Assembly: GCA_022818135.1 (NCBI GenBank)
Contig: JAFMSR010000010.1
Span: 13,957,324-14,021,323 of the forward strand
Direction: 5' to 3'
DNA length: 64,000 nucleotides
Source: Saxidomus purpurata
Taxonomy: Eukaryota > Mollusca > Bivalvia > Venerida > Veneridae
In this document: positions 22,388-33,339 of the stretch, one piece after another
Position numbering within the stretch: the stretch's first letter is position 1
Layout of the letters: every line of letters begins with the position of its first letter
Position numbers and translations under genes: made by a program
Notes under the pieces: generated by a model
What the model was told of the DNA's origin: nothing
Database searches by the model: none
The model's input: the letters and a program-made list of their open reading frames with translations, nothing else

Positions 22388-23645
22388 TTATCGTTGTTTA
22401 ACCCCAAGTAACGAAAGTTTCAGGGAAAATGCAATAGTCACCCGGTGGTTGGTCGGTCGGTTGTTAAGTCGGTCGGTCGGTCGGGCGGGCTATTTGCATT
22501 TTCCTTGTCCGGAGCATAACTTGAAAACTACTTGTTGGAATTCAATACAACTTCATACAATGATCAAGCACATTGAGAGGAAGTGCAGTGCACAAGAACT
22601 ATAACTCCATCTTGACTAATTACAGAGTTATTGCCCTTTGTTAGTTTTCCTTGTCCGGAGCATAACTTGAAAACTACTGGTTGGAATTCAATACAACTTC
22701 ATACAATGGTCAAGCACATTGAGAGGAAGTGCAGTGCAGAAGAACCATAACTCCATCTTGACTAATAACAGAGTTATTGCCCTTTGTTGCTTTTCCTTGT
22801 CCGGAGCATAACTTGAAAACTACTGGTTGGAATACAATACAATTTCATATAATGATGAAGCACAATGAGAGGAAGTGCAGTGTACAAGAACCATAACTCT
22901 ATCTAGAGTATTTTCAGAGTTATTGCCCTTTGTTATTTTTTCTTCTCCAGAGCATTACTTGAAAACTACTGGTTGGAATTCAATATAACCTCATACAATA
23001 GTCAAGTACGTTGAGAGGAAGTGCAGTGCACAAGAACCATAACTCCATCTTGACTCATTACAGAGTTATTGCCCTTTGTTACTTTTCCTTGTCCGGAGCA
23101 TAATTCGAAAAGTACTAGTTGGAATTCAAAACAACTTCATACAATGGTCAAGCACAATGAGAGGAAGTGCAGTGCAGGGGAACCATAACTCAATCTTGAC
23201 TCATTACAGAGTTATTGCCCTTTGTTACTTTTCCTTGTCCGGAGCATTTTTCGAAAACTTCTGGTTGGAATTCAATACAACTTCATAAAATGGTCAAGCA
23301 CAATGACAGGAAGTGCAGTGCGAAAGAACAATAACTCTATCTTGACTCATTTCAGAGTTATTGCCCTTTGTTACTTTTACTTGTCCGGAGCATTATTAAA
23401 AAACTATTGGTTGGAATTCAATACAACTTCATACAATGGTCAAGAAATGAGAGGAAGTGCAGTGTACAAGAACCATAACTCTATCTTGACAAATTACAGA
23501 GTTATTGCCAAGAACAATATCTCTTTTTAGTTTGTTTGCAAGGTATTCTGTTACTACGAACTTTCTCAGTTTATAAAGCAGTCTTTTGGGGGTATTAATC
23601 ACATTTAGTGATAGCTCTAGTTTAATCTAAAGTATCATTTCAGTG
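22388..23645 (+). repeat. 146-bp tandem repeat array 2, seven units in a larger element
   Basis: The landmark TTGTCCGGAG or its variant starts at 22505, 22651, 22797, 22943, 23089, 23235 and 23381, exactly 146 bp apart each time. The left flank has a GGTCGGTCGG tract (22449-22490). The right flank (CTCAGTTTATAAAGCAGTCTT then GGGGGTATTAATCACATTTA) is shared with array 3 in the opposite orientation. Open frames across the array (23076-23288, 23222-23530) repeat because the DNA repeats. Confidence 0.95.
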
Positions 23646-25969
23646 AAAATGCAATATCATGGTTCAAATCGTAATCAGCTTGTTAAGACATTGTCTAGCA
23701 CATTGGATATTAAAACTGCGGTTCTTAAAGAGTCGATATTAGGTCCGTTTTATTTGCGTGTAAATGATTTTGCTTATGATTCTTAAAAATGCAAAATTAA
23801 TATGGATGCTTGGGAATTAAGAAACAACTGGCTTTTGGTGTACATAAGTAACTCATATGTATTAAAATGTTAAAATATATGTCTTTTCATCACCTTTCGT
23901 TTTATGACTTTTGATGGTTATCGATCAGTCATATATCAAAAAAGATTTGATCAATCGTCTTCAAACTTCGTGTAGTGTTTCTCCGATTTTTAACGTGAAA
24001 CTATGCAAACTTTAATTACAATCAGATCACTGGTTGTGTAAATATTTAATTTTTAGTTACTTTTACGCCGGCTTTACTTCATAGCGTGGTACACCAGGGA
24101 CTTTCAAGTAGTAACCCCGCTAAAACTTCTCAAATGTACAGAATTAATGATTGTTAAACTTGTTAACAGAATAAGAGAAAGTGTAGGTAGTTAATATAAG
24201 ACTGCATGAACGGATTTGTATGTTGATCCTTATCTACGCTTAGTCTAGTCGCAGAGGCAGTAAAATTTATTAGGTTAGAGTTAGTCATAGAAAATGCATG
24301 TTACTTCTGTTTATCTTAATCTTCGAAGTTTTCCGCAGTTTAAGAATGAGCTTCCCTATGCACAACATTTTAGATATTTTTTCAAATTGTTTTTTTTTTT
24401 CAGTTGAAAATTTAATTGTGTTTTGTATAACATCCGTGAGGTATTAACTACATGTACCCTTGATTTACATTATAACATGCCTTTAAAATAAAAAATATTT
24501 TGTGACATCTCGTGCTTTATAATTTATGAGACTGATTCATACTGATATGTGCACCTAATTACATAGATGTAATACATATTAAACAATTACGAGAATTCCG
24601 TGCATTGACGTACTGCTAAAATGTTGAAGAATAATTTATTACAATATGACACTATTGAAATTGTGCTATACGCACTCATAAATAAGTTTGTATCACGATC
24701 ATTTATTTTTTGGCTTTAAATTGGTTTGTTTGTCTATGATTGCCGAAGGTGTGTGAAAACTATTTTCGTCACATGTTATCACGGAAAAAGTTTTCAAAAG
24801 TGTTCACCTTTAAACAATGATATAAAGAAGACTGAATTGTGATTACGGTTGCTGATTTTAGTATTTTGTAAATTGATTGCCGAGGGAATGTTAGAGATAT
24901 TTTTAATGCATGTTATTTCATACGATTGTCCCGCTCCTTTTTCCGCGCTGTTCTAGTTAAATTAACTATAGTTTAATAATTGCTGTTATGTTTCCGGGAA
25001 TTTAACTGTTTTGTTATTGATATTTGTAAATGTAGCGTTTACTGCTTGCATACTTTTGACATTTCCGAAGGATCCCTGATACTTCAAAGCAAAACATAAA
25101 AATTCTATACTAGATTTTAGAATTGTCCGTAACAGACTCATATGTATTGGACCTGCCAGACGTTTTAATTTCAGATAGCAATCATAACATTAAGATGCTG
25201 TACTAATGTAGCTGTACGAACAATATAAAATGGTTATTCGATATTTTCCGACAGCAGATATTTCTATTAAAATCACGATAAATGTAATTGCATTCACGCC
25301 TGGCGTGTTTGAAATATACCGAGGTTTGCCTGAAACCTACACTTTCCTCATTGCATTCCTATGATTCTTGTATTCTGGCAAAATATGTAAAATGTGCTAT
25401 CAAAAAGAAGCCTCTGTTAATATAAATCTCTATTTCCAGATTCGTCACAATGGGAGCATTGGTGCCACTCTTTTCCCGTGAAACGCTTTCATATTCAGAT
25501 GGATCATTTCACGTCAAAGTTTTATTGGTGAAAAAAGCGTAATCCTCGAGATGTTCACACACAAAGCAAGCATTCTATTTTCCCTTGACGTCATAGTTAC
25601 ATTTATAATGCCTACGTATCTACTTTTTCTAAAAAGTCATTGTATTAAACGAATAAAGTTCATACATTATAGATCTAATATCAAATATAAAAAACACACT
25701 AAGAATCATGGGTAAATTTTGAGGACAGAATAAAGCGTTTTTAGTCTGCCTTTTTAGTCTGACTTGATTGGTTTTAATTTTAGTACGTAGATAATTCATT
25801 ATATACATAGTATGTTATTACCGGCAAACTAATGTCAATTATAAGTTTAACAGTAGGGTAATCATACTTTCTCGAGCAGTGAATAATGGTCAATATTTCG
25901 AGTAACATATTTGATAAGAAAGCCAAGGATTAAGTTTGTTTGTCTGATGCGTATTTAATCACAATTTGA
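23646..25969. other. Unassigned AT-rich intergenic sequence
   Basis: No open frame of note, no hairpin, no recognised repeat and no RNA gene in 2.3 kb. Confidence 0.4.
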
Positions 25970-26399
25970 GAGTCAAGTCAAGTCAAAGTCAAAATGTTTA
26001 TTGGCATAAACAAATACATGTTTTTCGCCAAACTCTCATTGGCGGTTTGTTTTAACATGATCATATTGAAAAGTATGAAAACAAAACATATAGTAAACGT
26101 GACTAAATCAATCGTAAGCAAACGTTAGAATACATTATAGTATATATACAAACAATTTTTACATAACTGCTTATAGCAAAAAAGAAATTAACTATTATTA
26201 TTTCGAATCTTCATTGCAAGATGTACGAACTTAGCAAGCTTGACAATTATAGATTTCCTTGAAGTAGACATGAGTTTTCTGAATTTGGTTAAATCGGGCC
26301 AGGTATAATAATATCTACTTAGAAGACTACATCTTAAAACTCTGTACATTGGACATACTAACAAAAATGATACTCTGATTCAACTTAATTCAAATTACA

Positions 26400-26882
26400 T
26401 CTACTACAAATTCTATCACATCTAGCAACATTTCTATAACGACCTTCTTCTATTTCAAGTTTATGAGATGAACATCTTAATCTTGCAAGGTCATTTCTGT
26501 GTGCATCATTTTTAATAACATGCAAATAACTTTCTTGAACAAAATTTGACTTAAACTGTTTGTAATAATCTAATTTCGAAGAAGCTTCCAGTTCTGAACA
26601 TCACTGCTGTAAATATTGATCATAAATTCTCTGAACAACTGCATTTATATTGGCTACAGTTATTGCTGCATTATTCCACAGAAAAGAAAAACCAAGTTCA
26701 TTTAATAAGTTTCTGACATTATTAGACCAGCTATTTAACAATGTATTGTTACTTCTTTGTATCATCATTAACTTGTACATTAATGAATTAGGCATTTTCA
26801 TAATTTTGAACCAATACTTGATAACTCTTACTTTTACGCTTTCATACATGCTTCTAAGTGTTTTTAGCATTTTACATGACAC
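26400..26882 (-). pseudogene. LINE copy 1 C-terminal region joined to RT by deletion
   Basis: Reads ...SMYESVKVRV directly into IKYWFKIMKMPNSLMYK; compared with copy 2 the catalytic palm (FADD) segment, roughly 700 bp, is missing at about 26820. It continues through SWSNNVRNLLNELGFSFLWN to SSHKLEIEEGRYRNV. A broken zinc-knuckle-like CSRCNLN then a stop, with VESEYHF, lies near 26370-26420. Confidence 0.8.
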
Positions 26883-27427
26883 ACCACTATTAGCTTATTT
26901 AAACCAAATACCATTTCTATAAGTTAAATCAAAAGCCTTACGAAAATCAACGAATGTGGTGAACAAACTTCTTTTTTCGCTTTTAATAACCTTTTCAATA
27001 ATAGAATTAAGCACAAAATGCAATCAACAGTGTTTTTTCCTTTTCTAAATCCATATTGATTATCGTTCATTTGATCATTTTCTTCGGACCATTTACGTAG
27101 CCTGTTGTCAAGGATTATCGAAAATATTTTTGAGAAAATACTTGTGAGCGAAATTCCTCTGTAATTGTTGACGTCACTAGGATCGCCCTTCTTTGGAACT
27201 GGAACTATTACAGCTTTGGTCCAAGAATGAGGATACACACCATTTGTAAAAATATGATTAAAAAGTTTGCCCAATGCAGGGGATATCAAGTTATTGCATT
27301 CTATAAAAATTTCAGGTATAAGTAAATCATACCCTCCACTTTTGTTTCTGTTTAGTGAGGAAATAGCTTTTGACACTTCAGCAATAGTAATTTCTGAATC
27401 CAACATGTCAACGTGATTCAACTCCAT
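26883..27427 (-). pseudogene. LINE copy 1 RT N-terminal part
   Basis: SSLNRNKSGGYDLLIPEIF, VIVPVPKKGDPSDVNNYRGI and NDNQYGFRKGKNTVDCI are classic non-LTR RT blocks. After a frameshift, FVDFRKAFDLTYRNGIWFK carries the first catalytic Asp (motif A). Confidence 0.9.
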
Positions 27428-27487
27428 GTCATTTCTATGTAAAAACTGTTCAACATCATCATTTGCAAAAATATCTTCATCACTGAA

Positions 27488-28006
27488 TTAATGTTTAAAA
27501 TGGTCATAAAACTCCTCTTTAGACACTTTAGATATAGAATTTTTCTTTTTAAATTTTCGTATTTCGCGCCAAAATAATTTGGGAGAATTTTTTGACATAT
27601 TATGCATTTTGTTTTTTTGAGAAATGTGACATTTGGTCTTCGCTCGCCTTTTTGCCAGTCTATACAGACGTCTATTCGTTACTAAATTACATCTATTCAA
27701 TATTGACCTGTTATTTGTGTATACTCTGTTTGCTGCAACAAAACTTTTTCTTGCTTGTTCGCAGTTATGGTCAAACCATTCACTCTTATACTTTCTCCTG
27801 TATTTATAAGATCTGAAAGTTTTACTAATACCAAATGTATCATATGCCTTATTATACAATATATCAGATATATAATCAACACCTTGATCTAAGCTTAAGC
27901 TATTTTCTATAACATCGTTCACAATAAAATCAATATTTGGCAATTCAGAAGTAATTTTCTCTCTAAATATATCATTCAAATTATCATCCCATTTTAATTT
28001 TTTCAC
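27488..28006 (-). pseudogene. LINE copy 1 linker between endonuclease and RT
   Basis: A 172-codon frame rich in Lys/Arg, with SEWFDHNCEQARKSFVAANR and SKNSPKLFWREIRKFKKKN, corresponds to the EWLNDECRIAKAKF / SKRSPKMFWQNVNRFR stretch of copy 2. It is a structural linker with no enzymatic motif. Confidence 0.8.
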
Positions 28007-28027
28007 ATGAACGGATTCACTGCAACT

Positions 28028-28762
28028 TTAACGCTTTCTACAATAACAATTCAAGTCAATATGTATCGGTGCATGTGGAGAGAAAGTGAATAAATCATGT
28101 ACTACACAGTCACTTATAATGGGAAATATTCGATACGACATTAACGCATAGTCGATAACGCTATTACTTGTACTTGACATAAATGTGAAATGACCAATAC
28201 CGTAATCTTGACCAAACCTTCCGTTAACAATTTTCAGATCAGAACACAAACATAAATCGAGTAATTTTAATCCCGATGAATTAACAGTTTTATCTAGAGA
28301 ACTTCTCACGGGTAACTTATCTAAATTAAAGTTACATGTACAATCTTCAATGTCAACCGAATGTATATAACGCTCAAAAACGTCTGCAGACTCTAAGATA
28401 TCGCACTTTTCACCGCATCTCGATTTCAAGTCTCCCATGATTCCAACAGAGCCCAAAGAAGAATATTTTCTTACGTTAGCTTCAAGCAGTTTGAAAATCC
28501 TATTTCGTGCGTGTGAAAATATACGGAGTTGCTTGGGGGATATACCGAAAGCATAAATAGATATCGTCTTCATTTCCAAAAAAGGTTTTCAGTAGTTTAA
28601 TCCATATTACACCGCTCTTATCGATGTCTACAATTTGAACACCTTCTTTCAAAGAGTCATTAAGTAACAAACAAACACCCCCGTGTCCTCTTCTACTTGT
28701 ACCATTTAAACATTCAGGTCTAGGAATAGAAACTGATTCATAACATGAGAGAAAAGAGATAA
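28028..28762 (-). pseudogene. LINE copy 1 APE-like endonuclease, 5'-truncated
   Basis: The N-terminal part appears in a second frame (ECLNGTSRRGHGGVCLLLND). The main frame (28579-28028) carries MGDLKSR and FSPHAPI where an active enzyme has GDxNSR and SDHxPI. Both catalytic positions are therefore altered. Confidence 0.85.
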
Positions 28763-28766
28763 GTTG

Positions 28767-28842
28767 CCGCTTAGCTCAGCCGGGTGAGCTGTAACATCTC
28801 TACAAGCGAAGGGCCATGGGTTCGCCCCCGGTATAGGTACAT
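28767..28842 (+). repeat. tRNA-like sequence / SINE head at LINE junction
   Basis: TTAGCTCAGCCGGGTGAGC makes a good D stem (GCTC/GAGC) with an A-box fit. GGGTTCGCCCCC is a near B box about 35 bp later. The acceptor ends do not pair, so a working tRNA is unlikely; a tRNA-derived SINE or tRNA pseudogene fits better. It sits directly at the 5' break of LINE copy 1. Confidence 0.5.
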
Positions 28843-29066
28843 GTTTTTTGTCAACCTGTGTCATTTCGCGCCTTCTGGCTAAAAATTAATTAACAGTAAT
28901 TTTTACTATACATGGAAAAGATGCTATCTTAGTATATGATAAGATCATTATCAAAGGGAATAGTCGAAACACTAGGAACGCGGGCTCGAACCCAGGTTAT
29001 ATGGGAACAGCCATGGCAATGGACCATAGCACACAGGAAAATGAAGGCTAGGATAGCTATGAACAT

Positions 29067-30062
29067 TGTCTCACTTTTCTCCAGTGGAATGTACAAGGCA
29101 TTTCGAATAAACTCAACGACTCTGATTTCTTAAATTACATTTCGAAATACAACATTTTGGGGAGGCCGCGTTTTTGGTACGTGGCTTTCCCTGTTTGATG
29201 TTATTTTTGTTATTATGTTATTTACAGAAACATGGTATTCACAGGTAGCAAATATAGAAATCAAAGGATATCATCATTTTAGTTGCCCACGGCCGAAAAC
29301 GAATAAAAGAGCTAAACGGTATAGTGGGGGTATTATTGTATACTATATAAAGAAACATTGCCATGTAAAATTCAATTGGAAAAGATTAATCGTAACGGTA
29401 TATTGTGGTTTAGGCTGACATGTAATCAGGATAATGAATTTAAAGATATTTTTTTCTGCGTGTGTTACATTCCACCTGAAGAATCTTCGGTTTATAAAAA
29501 TCAGCAATCAAATTTATTCGAGTACGACTTTTTTGAAATTTTGAGTGAAGATATTTTACATTATAGCGTTTTAGGGGAAGTTAACATAACTGGCGATCTA
29601 AATAGTCGGATAGGTGAATTGCCAGATTATGTAGAAAATATTCAGCTTGATAGATTTTTACAGTTATCATTGCAAGCTGATTATGACTTTCAATATAGAA
29701 TATCAAGCGATAAAAAAGTTAATTCTTTTGGGCATCGGTTAATTTCTCTGTGCAAAGAGCACAGTATGATTATTGCTAACGGCCGTCTTGAGCCAGGAAA
29801 ATGTACTTATTTTTGCGTTCATCGTAATAAAGTAGGTGCAAGTCTTGTTGACTATTTGATTACAAATTATAGAAATTTTGAATTTATATCCGATCTGTCT
29901 GTAGTAGATTTAAATGATCACTCTGATCACTGCCCGATTTCTTTTAATTTTAACTACCATAGCTTTGTAAATTGCAATGAAATAGAATCTGTAACGGAAA
30001 CTTTTTTGGGACAGCGAAAAGGCAGATGTTCTTCTGACAGAACTAGAAAGCAAAAGAAATGA
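29067..30062 (+). pseudogene. LINE copy 2 APE-like endonuclease
   Basis: CLTFLQWNVQGISNKLN (catalytic Asn) is followed after the family C insertion by TETWYSQ (catalytic Glu). GDLNSR and DHSDHCPI follow, so all the expected catalytic boxes are present. A frameshift near 29360 separates the TETW part from the main 234-codon frame; another at about 29990 breaks it again. It would nick target DNA for target-primed reverse transcription. Confidence 0.9.
29152..29214 (+). mobile_element. Family C right-module fragment inserted in the LINE endonuclease
   Basis: TTTTGGGGAGGC, GTACGTGGCTTTCCCTGTTT and GATGTTATTTTTGTT match the family C right module. It interrupts the endonuclease between KYNI and TETW codons, so it arrived after the LINE. 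Confidence 0.85.
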
Positions 30063-30182
30063 ACGCACTGATATAACAAATAAAATTGTAGTTGGTGAGG
30101 GTGAAATTGATTCTAACATTAAATCGTTTACGGACAATATTTATGACTGTTCTTTCAAGATATTCGGAAAAACCGTCTCCTC

Positions 30183-30320
30183 TAAACATAAATAATAATA
30201 ATAATAATAATAATAAAATCTTTATTTCATGAAGGTTACATATCAGACATACAAGGATTTACATGTAAATCAAAATACATCTTATTTTCATATGGCCTAA
30301 GATCACGCTTTAAACATAAA
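30183..30320 (-). mobile_element. 5'-truncated LINE tail inserted in LINE copy 2, with target-site duplication
   Basis: Read on the minus strand, a short 3' end finishes AAATAAAGATTTTATTATT with (TTA)n. This resembles the tail at 40088-40149. The host sequence TAAACATAAA is duplicated exactly at 30183-30192 and 30311-30320. Removing the insert restores the linker reading SSKHKSEWLNDECR. Confidence 0.85.
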
Positions 30321-30497
30321 AGTGAATGGTTAAATGACGAATGTAGAATTGCAAAAGCAAAATTTTTATCAGATAAAAGAAAGCTTGCGATTCATAAATG
30401 TGATGAAAATGTAATTAATTTTTTAAATAGCCGGAAACATTTTTGCCTGATTAAAAGAAAAGCCAAAAATAAATATTTTACTGAACAAAAACGGAAA

Positions 30498-31500
30498 ATG
30501 TCAATTTTGAGCAAAAGATCGCCAAAAATGTTTTGGCAGAATGTTAATAGATTCAGAAATGCTAAGAAAAATAGAAGTGGTGATATCGATGCAGCTGATT
30601 ATGCTAATTATTTTTCGCAAACTCTTTGTACATTATCTGACGAAAACTTCGTACCTACGTCTGTTATTTTGAACCGCAATATTGAAATTGATGAATTAGA
30701 TAAACCCTTTGATGAACTAGAAGTGGGAAGAACAATTTCTTCCTTAAACAGAAACAAAGAACCGGGATGTGATAGAGTCGTTTCAGACTTTTTTATTGAT
30801 GCGAAACCTTTCATTACTCCTTTTTGGTTAAAATTTTTAATAAAATTTATAGTGACGGTGTATACGTCTGGTATACACCGTCACTATAAATTTTATAAAG
30901 GTATTATCGTGTCTATACATAAAAAGGGTGATAAAAGTAACCCATCAAACTACAGGGGAATAACTCATTAATACGATTGCTAAGTTGTTCTCACTACTAC
31001 TACGCAACAGGTTAAATAAATGGTGTGAGCACCAGAGTATTTTTAACGATGTTCAATATGGTTTTCGAAATGATAAAAGAACTGTTGACTGCGTTTTTAT
31101 ATTACACAGTATTATTAAAAAAATCGTCTCAATGAATAAATCTCTTTATTGTGCTTTCATAGATTACGAAAAGGCATTTGACACAATTGTAAGGGATGCC
31201 TTGTGGTTCAAGCTTTTTGACTTAGGAGTTAGCAGCAAATTTTTAACAATGTTGCAATCTATTTACAGTCATGTATCATCATGTGTTAAAACATTTTCTA
31301 GTGTTTCGGACTTCTTTGATGTGTCCTTAGGCCTAAAACAAGGAGAACCACTTTGGCCAATCTTATTCATATTATTCGTGAATGATGTAACGAATAATCT
31401 TGATTTTAATTCACTTACAGACTATGATTTGAATCAATTGTGTATACATATACTATTGTTCGCAGATGATATGGCGCCTCCAGGCACAATTAGATAGTCT
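30498..31500 (+). pseudogene. LINE copy 2 reverse transcriptase domain
   Basis: SSLNRNKEPGCDRVVSDFF, VSIHKKGDKSNPSNYRGI, VQYGFRNDKRTVDCVF, AFIDYEKAFDTIVRD (motif A Asp), GLKQGEPLWPILF and LLFADDMA (catalytic Asp pair) are in order. Breaks occur near 30971 and 31490. The catalytic residues survive although the frame does not. Confidence 0.92.
30849..30898. repeat. Perfect inverted repeat inside the LINE RT
   Basis: AAATTTATAGTGACGGTGTA and TACACCGTCACTATAAATTT face each other around TACGTCTGG-type spacer. The related LINE copy has no such hairpin here (it reads FTNGVYPHSWTKAVIVPVP), so a local inverted duplication after insertion is likely. Confidence 0.85.
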
Positions 31501-32598
31501 GTATATGTATTCACTTAAATGGGGCCTGAAGATCAATATAAATAAGACGAAAATATGTATATTTAGAAAAAGGAAACAGAATGTTACTTTCCAGTGGTAC
31601 ATTAACAATGAACAATTAGATATTGTCGACTCTTTTTGTTACTTGGGTGTAAAGTTTTCAAATAACGGCTTTATGACTGAAGCAATAAAGGCTTTAGCCG
31701 ATCAAGCAATAAAAGCTGTGAATGGTTTATATGCTGTATTTTCAAGATTGAAACTTGACGTAAAGACAAAACTAACACTATTGGACCGTATGGTTGAACC
31801 TATTCTGTTATATAGTTCAGAAGTATGGGGGTATATAACGCAGAAATTGTGGATCGTGTACATATGAAATTTTGCAAAAAAATATTTGGTGTAAAACAAC
31901 AAGCCCCGAATATGGCTGTCTTGGGGGAGCTAGGAAGATATCCTATATAAATTCTGTGCAAGGAAAGAGCATTGAAATATTGGCTGAAATTGGTTAACAA
32001 TCCAACCACTACTGAGGCCAACATATTCAAATTAAACTGTAGCTATGTTAATTTTCTAAGAAGTTCATATTAGGGTAAGCATATAAAAGACATATTAGAT
32101 AAGCTTGGCTACGGATATTTATGGAATAATGTACTACCAAATATTAACCATTTGCCAATGTTGAAAACACGTTTGAGAGAACAGTTCATTCAGGAATGGC
32201 ATTTTTCTATTACTAATTCTCCTAAATTAGAATACTATGTGCGATTTAAGAACACATTTTTATTAGAACCATACTTCAGCCTAATAGAAAATGATTACTT
32301 TAGAAAGTTATTTACAGGTTTTAGACTGTCTTCTCATCGACTAGCAATCGAGACAGGTAGATATACTGGGGTACCACGTGAACAAAGAATATGTCTTAAC
32401 TGTCAGTTAAATGCAATTGAATCAGAATATCATGCACTGTTGATATGTGCAAAATACAGAGACATACGAATAAATCATTTGAGTAATATAGCTTGGCTAA
32501 ATCTGAATAAATTTGATAAATTAATGTCATCCAAAAGTAAAAGAACACTTGTTCATGTATGTAAATTTTTAAAAGAAACATATGCGTTACGGAATTAA
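31466..32598 (+). pseudogene. LINE copy 2 connection and C-terminal cysteine motif
   Basis: SLKWGLKININKTKICIFRK and DSFCYLGVKFSNNG, then a frame broken near 31867, FGVKQQAPNMAVLGELGRYP, and the last frame (32152-32598). That frame has SSHRLAIETGRYTGVPREQR and CLNCQLNAIESEYHALLIC, a C-x2-C...H-x4-C motif typical of this LINE group. Confidence 0.88.
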
Positions 32599-32844
32599 AG
32601 TACTGAATAGTTGTATATTGTTGCTACATTTATGTTTGATGCGCACTGATATGTAATTACTATGTCTATACTGTTCATTAGCCAAAGACATGTATTTGTC
32701 GATTTTGCTAATAAATGTTGTTGTTGTTGTACTATAAAATCTAGCTACCAATCGCTTTCATATACTCAAAATTGCACCGAAAATCTTTTTTAAAGTTAAA
32801 TATTTATACTCAGGTTGAGGTTTCTTGTATCAAAATCTTCTCAC

Positions 32845-33053
32845 TCAAAGGGGCACTTCCTATATCTAGCAGATTATATTCTCGAAACATAGATTATGTG
32901 TTCAGTTAACGTAAAATGATAAATATATACAATTTCAAAGAAGAACCCATAGCGAAAAATGCCTCGATACTCGTTATAATACTTTTAAAGATTTTATTTT
33001 TTATGTTTCGGAGGTTATTTAGTTAATACCAGTTATAGGGTATGTCCCTTAAA
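32845..33053 (-). mobile_element. MITE family B, internally deleted copy 5
   Basis: Both ends are kept (CAAAGGGGCACTTCCTATAT and ATAGGGTATGTCCCTTAA) but about 170 bp of interior is gone between GCCTCGATACTC and TTATAATACTTTT. Confidence 0.8.
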
Positions 33054-33339
33054 AGCAGTTCTTACTAAAGGAGTAAGTTGTTCTTTGTAGAATCTTCATA
33101 ATGAAGGAAGGGAAAAACCCTCACCTGAAATGGATTCAGAATATTAAGTGAATCTTCTTGGCCTGATACGGTCTGAATAACGTCTACCATCTACATTAAT
33201 TTGTTTTATATTTACAGGTTGCCCTACTCTTATACAGTCAGATGCTCCAATTTCACCTAGAAAATATGTGTTTTCCATATTGACACAATTTCTGAAAAAT
33301 GAAAATAATTATTTAATCTTATTTTGCTAATACGTATTA

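Larger units (their letters stand above)
25970..28762 (-). mobile_element. LINE copy 1 (endonuclease + RT type), inactive
   Basis: Minus-strand order: partial endonuclease (28762-28028), linker (28006-27488), RT start (27427-26880), C-terminal region (26880-26400). The 3' UTR ends AATAAACATTTTGACTTTGA plus (TGACT)n at 25970-26000. The copy is 5'-truncated at 28762, has a large internal RT deletion near 26820, and carries frameshifts. It belongs to the same broad family as the plus-strand copy at 29058-32729. Confidence 0.9.
29058..32729 (+). mobile_element. LINE copy 2 (endonuclease + RT type), nearly complete ORF2, inactive
   Basis: Plus-strand order: endonuclease (29067-29960), linker (to about 30530), RT (30600-31500), thumb and connection (31500-32100), C-terminal cysteine motif (32152-32598). 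The 3' end is AATAAATGTTGTTGTTGTTG at 32708-32729. Several frameshifts and stops disable it. Two younger insertions lie within it (29152-29214 and 30193-30308). No ORF1 was seen upstream. Confidence 0.9.

Noticed and set aside
23076..23530. Repetitive 70-102 codon frames, possibly a repeat protein
   Set aside because: The repetition is the 146-bp tandem repeat; 146 is not a multiple of 3, so the frame cannot be periodic coding.
22388..23645. CRISPR array, because of regular repeats
   Set aside because: Units are directly adjacent 146-bp repeats without spacers, in eukaryotic repeat-rich sequence.
28970..29010. B-box-like GGGTTCGAGCC on the minus strand
   Set aside because: No A box or tRNA-like arm at suitable distance.
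25970..32729. Twin-primed inverted single LINE
   Set aside because: Both halves have their own 3' end pointing outward and overlapping domains, so they are two separate insertions.
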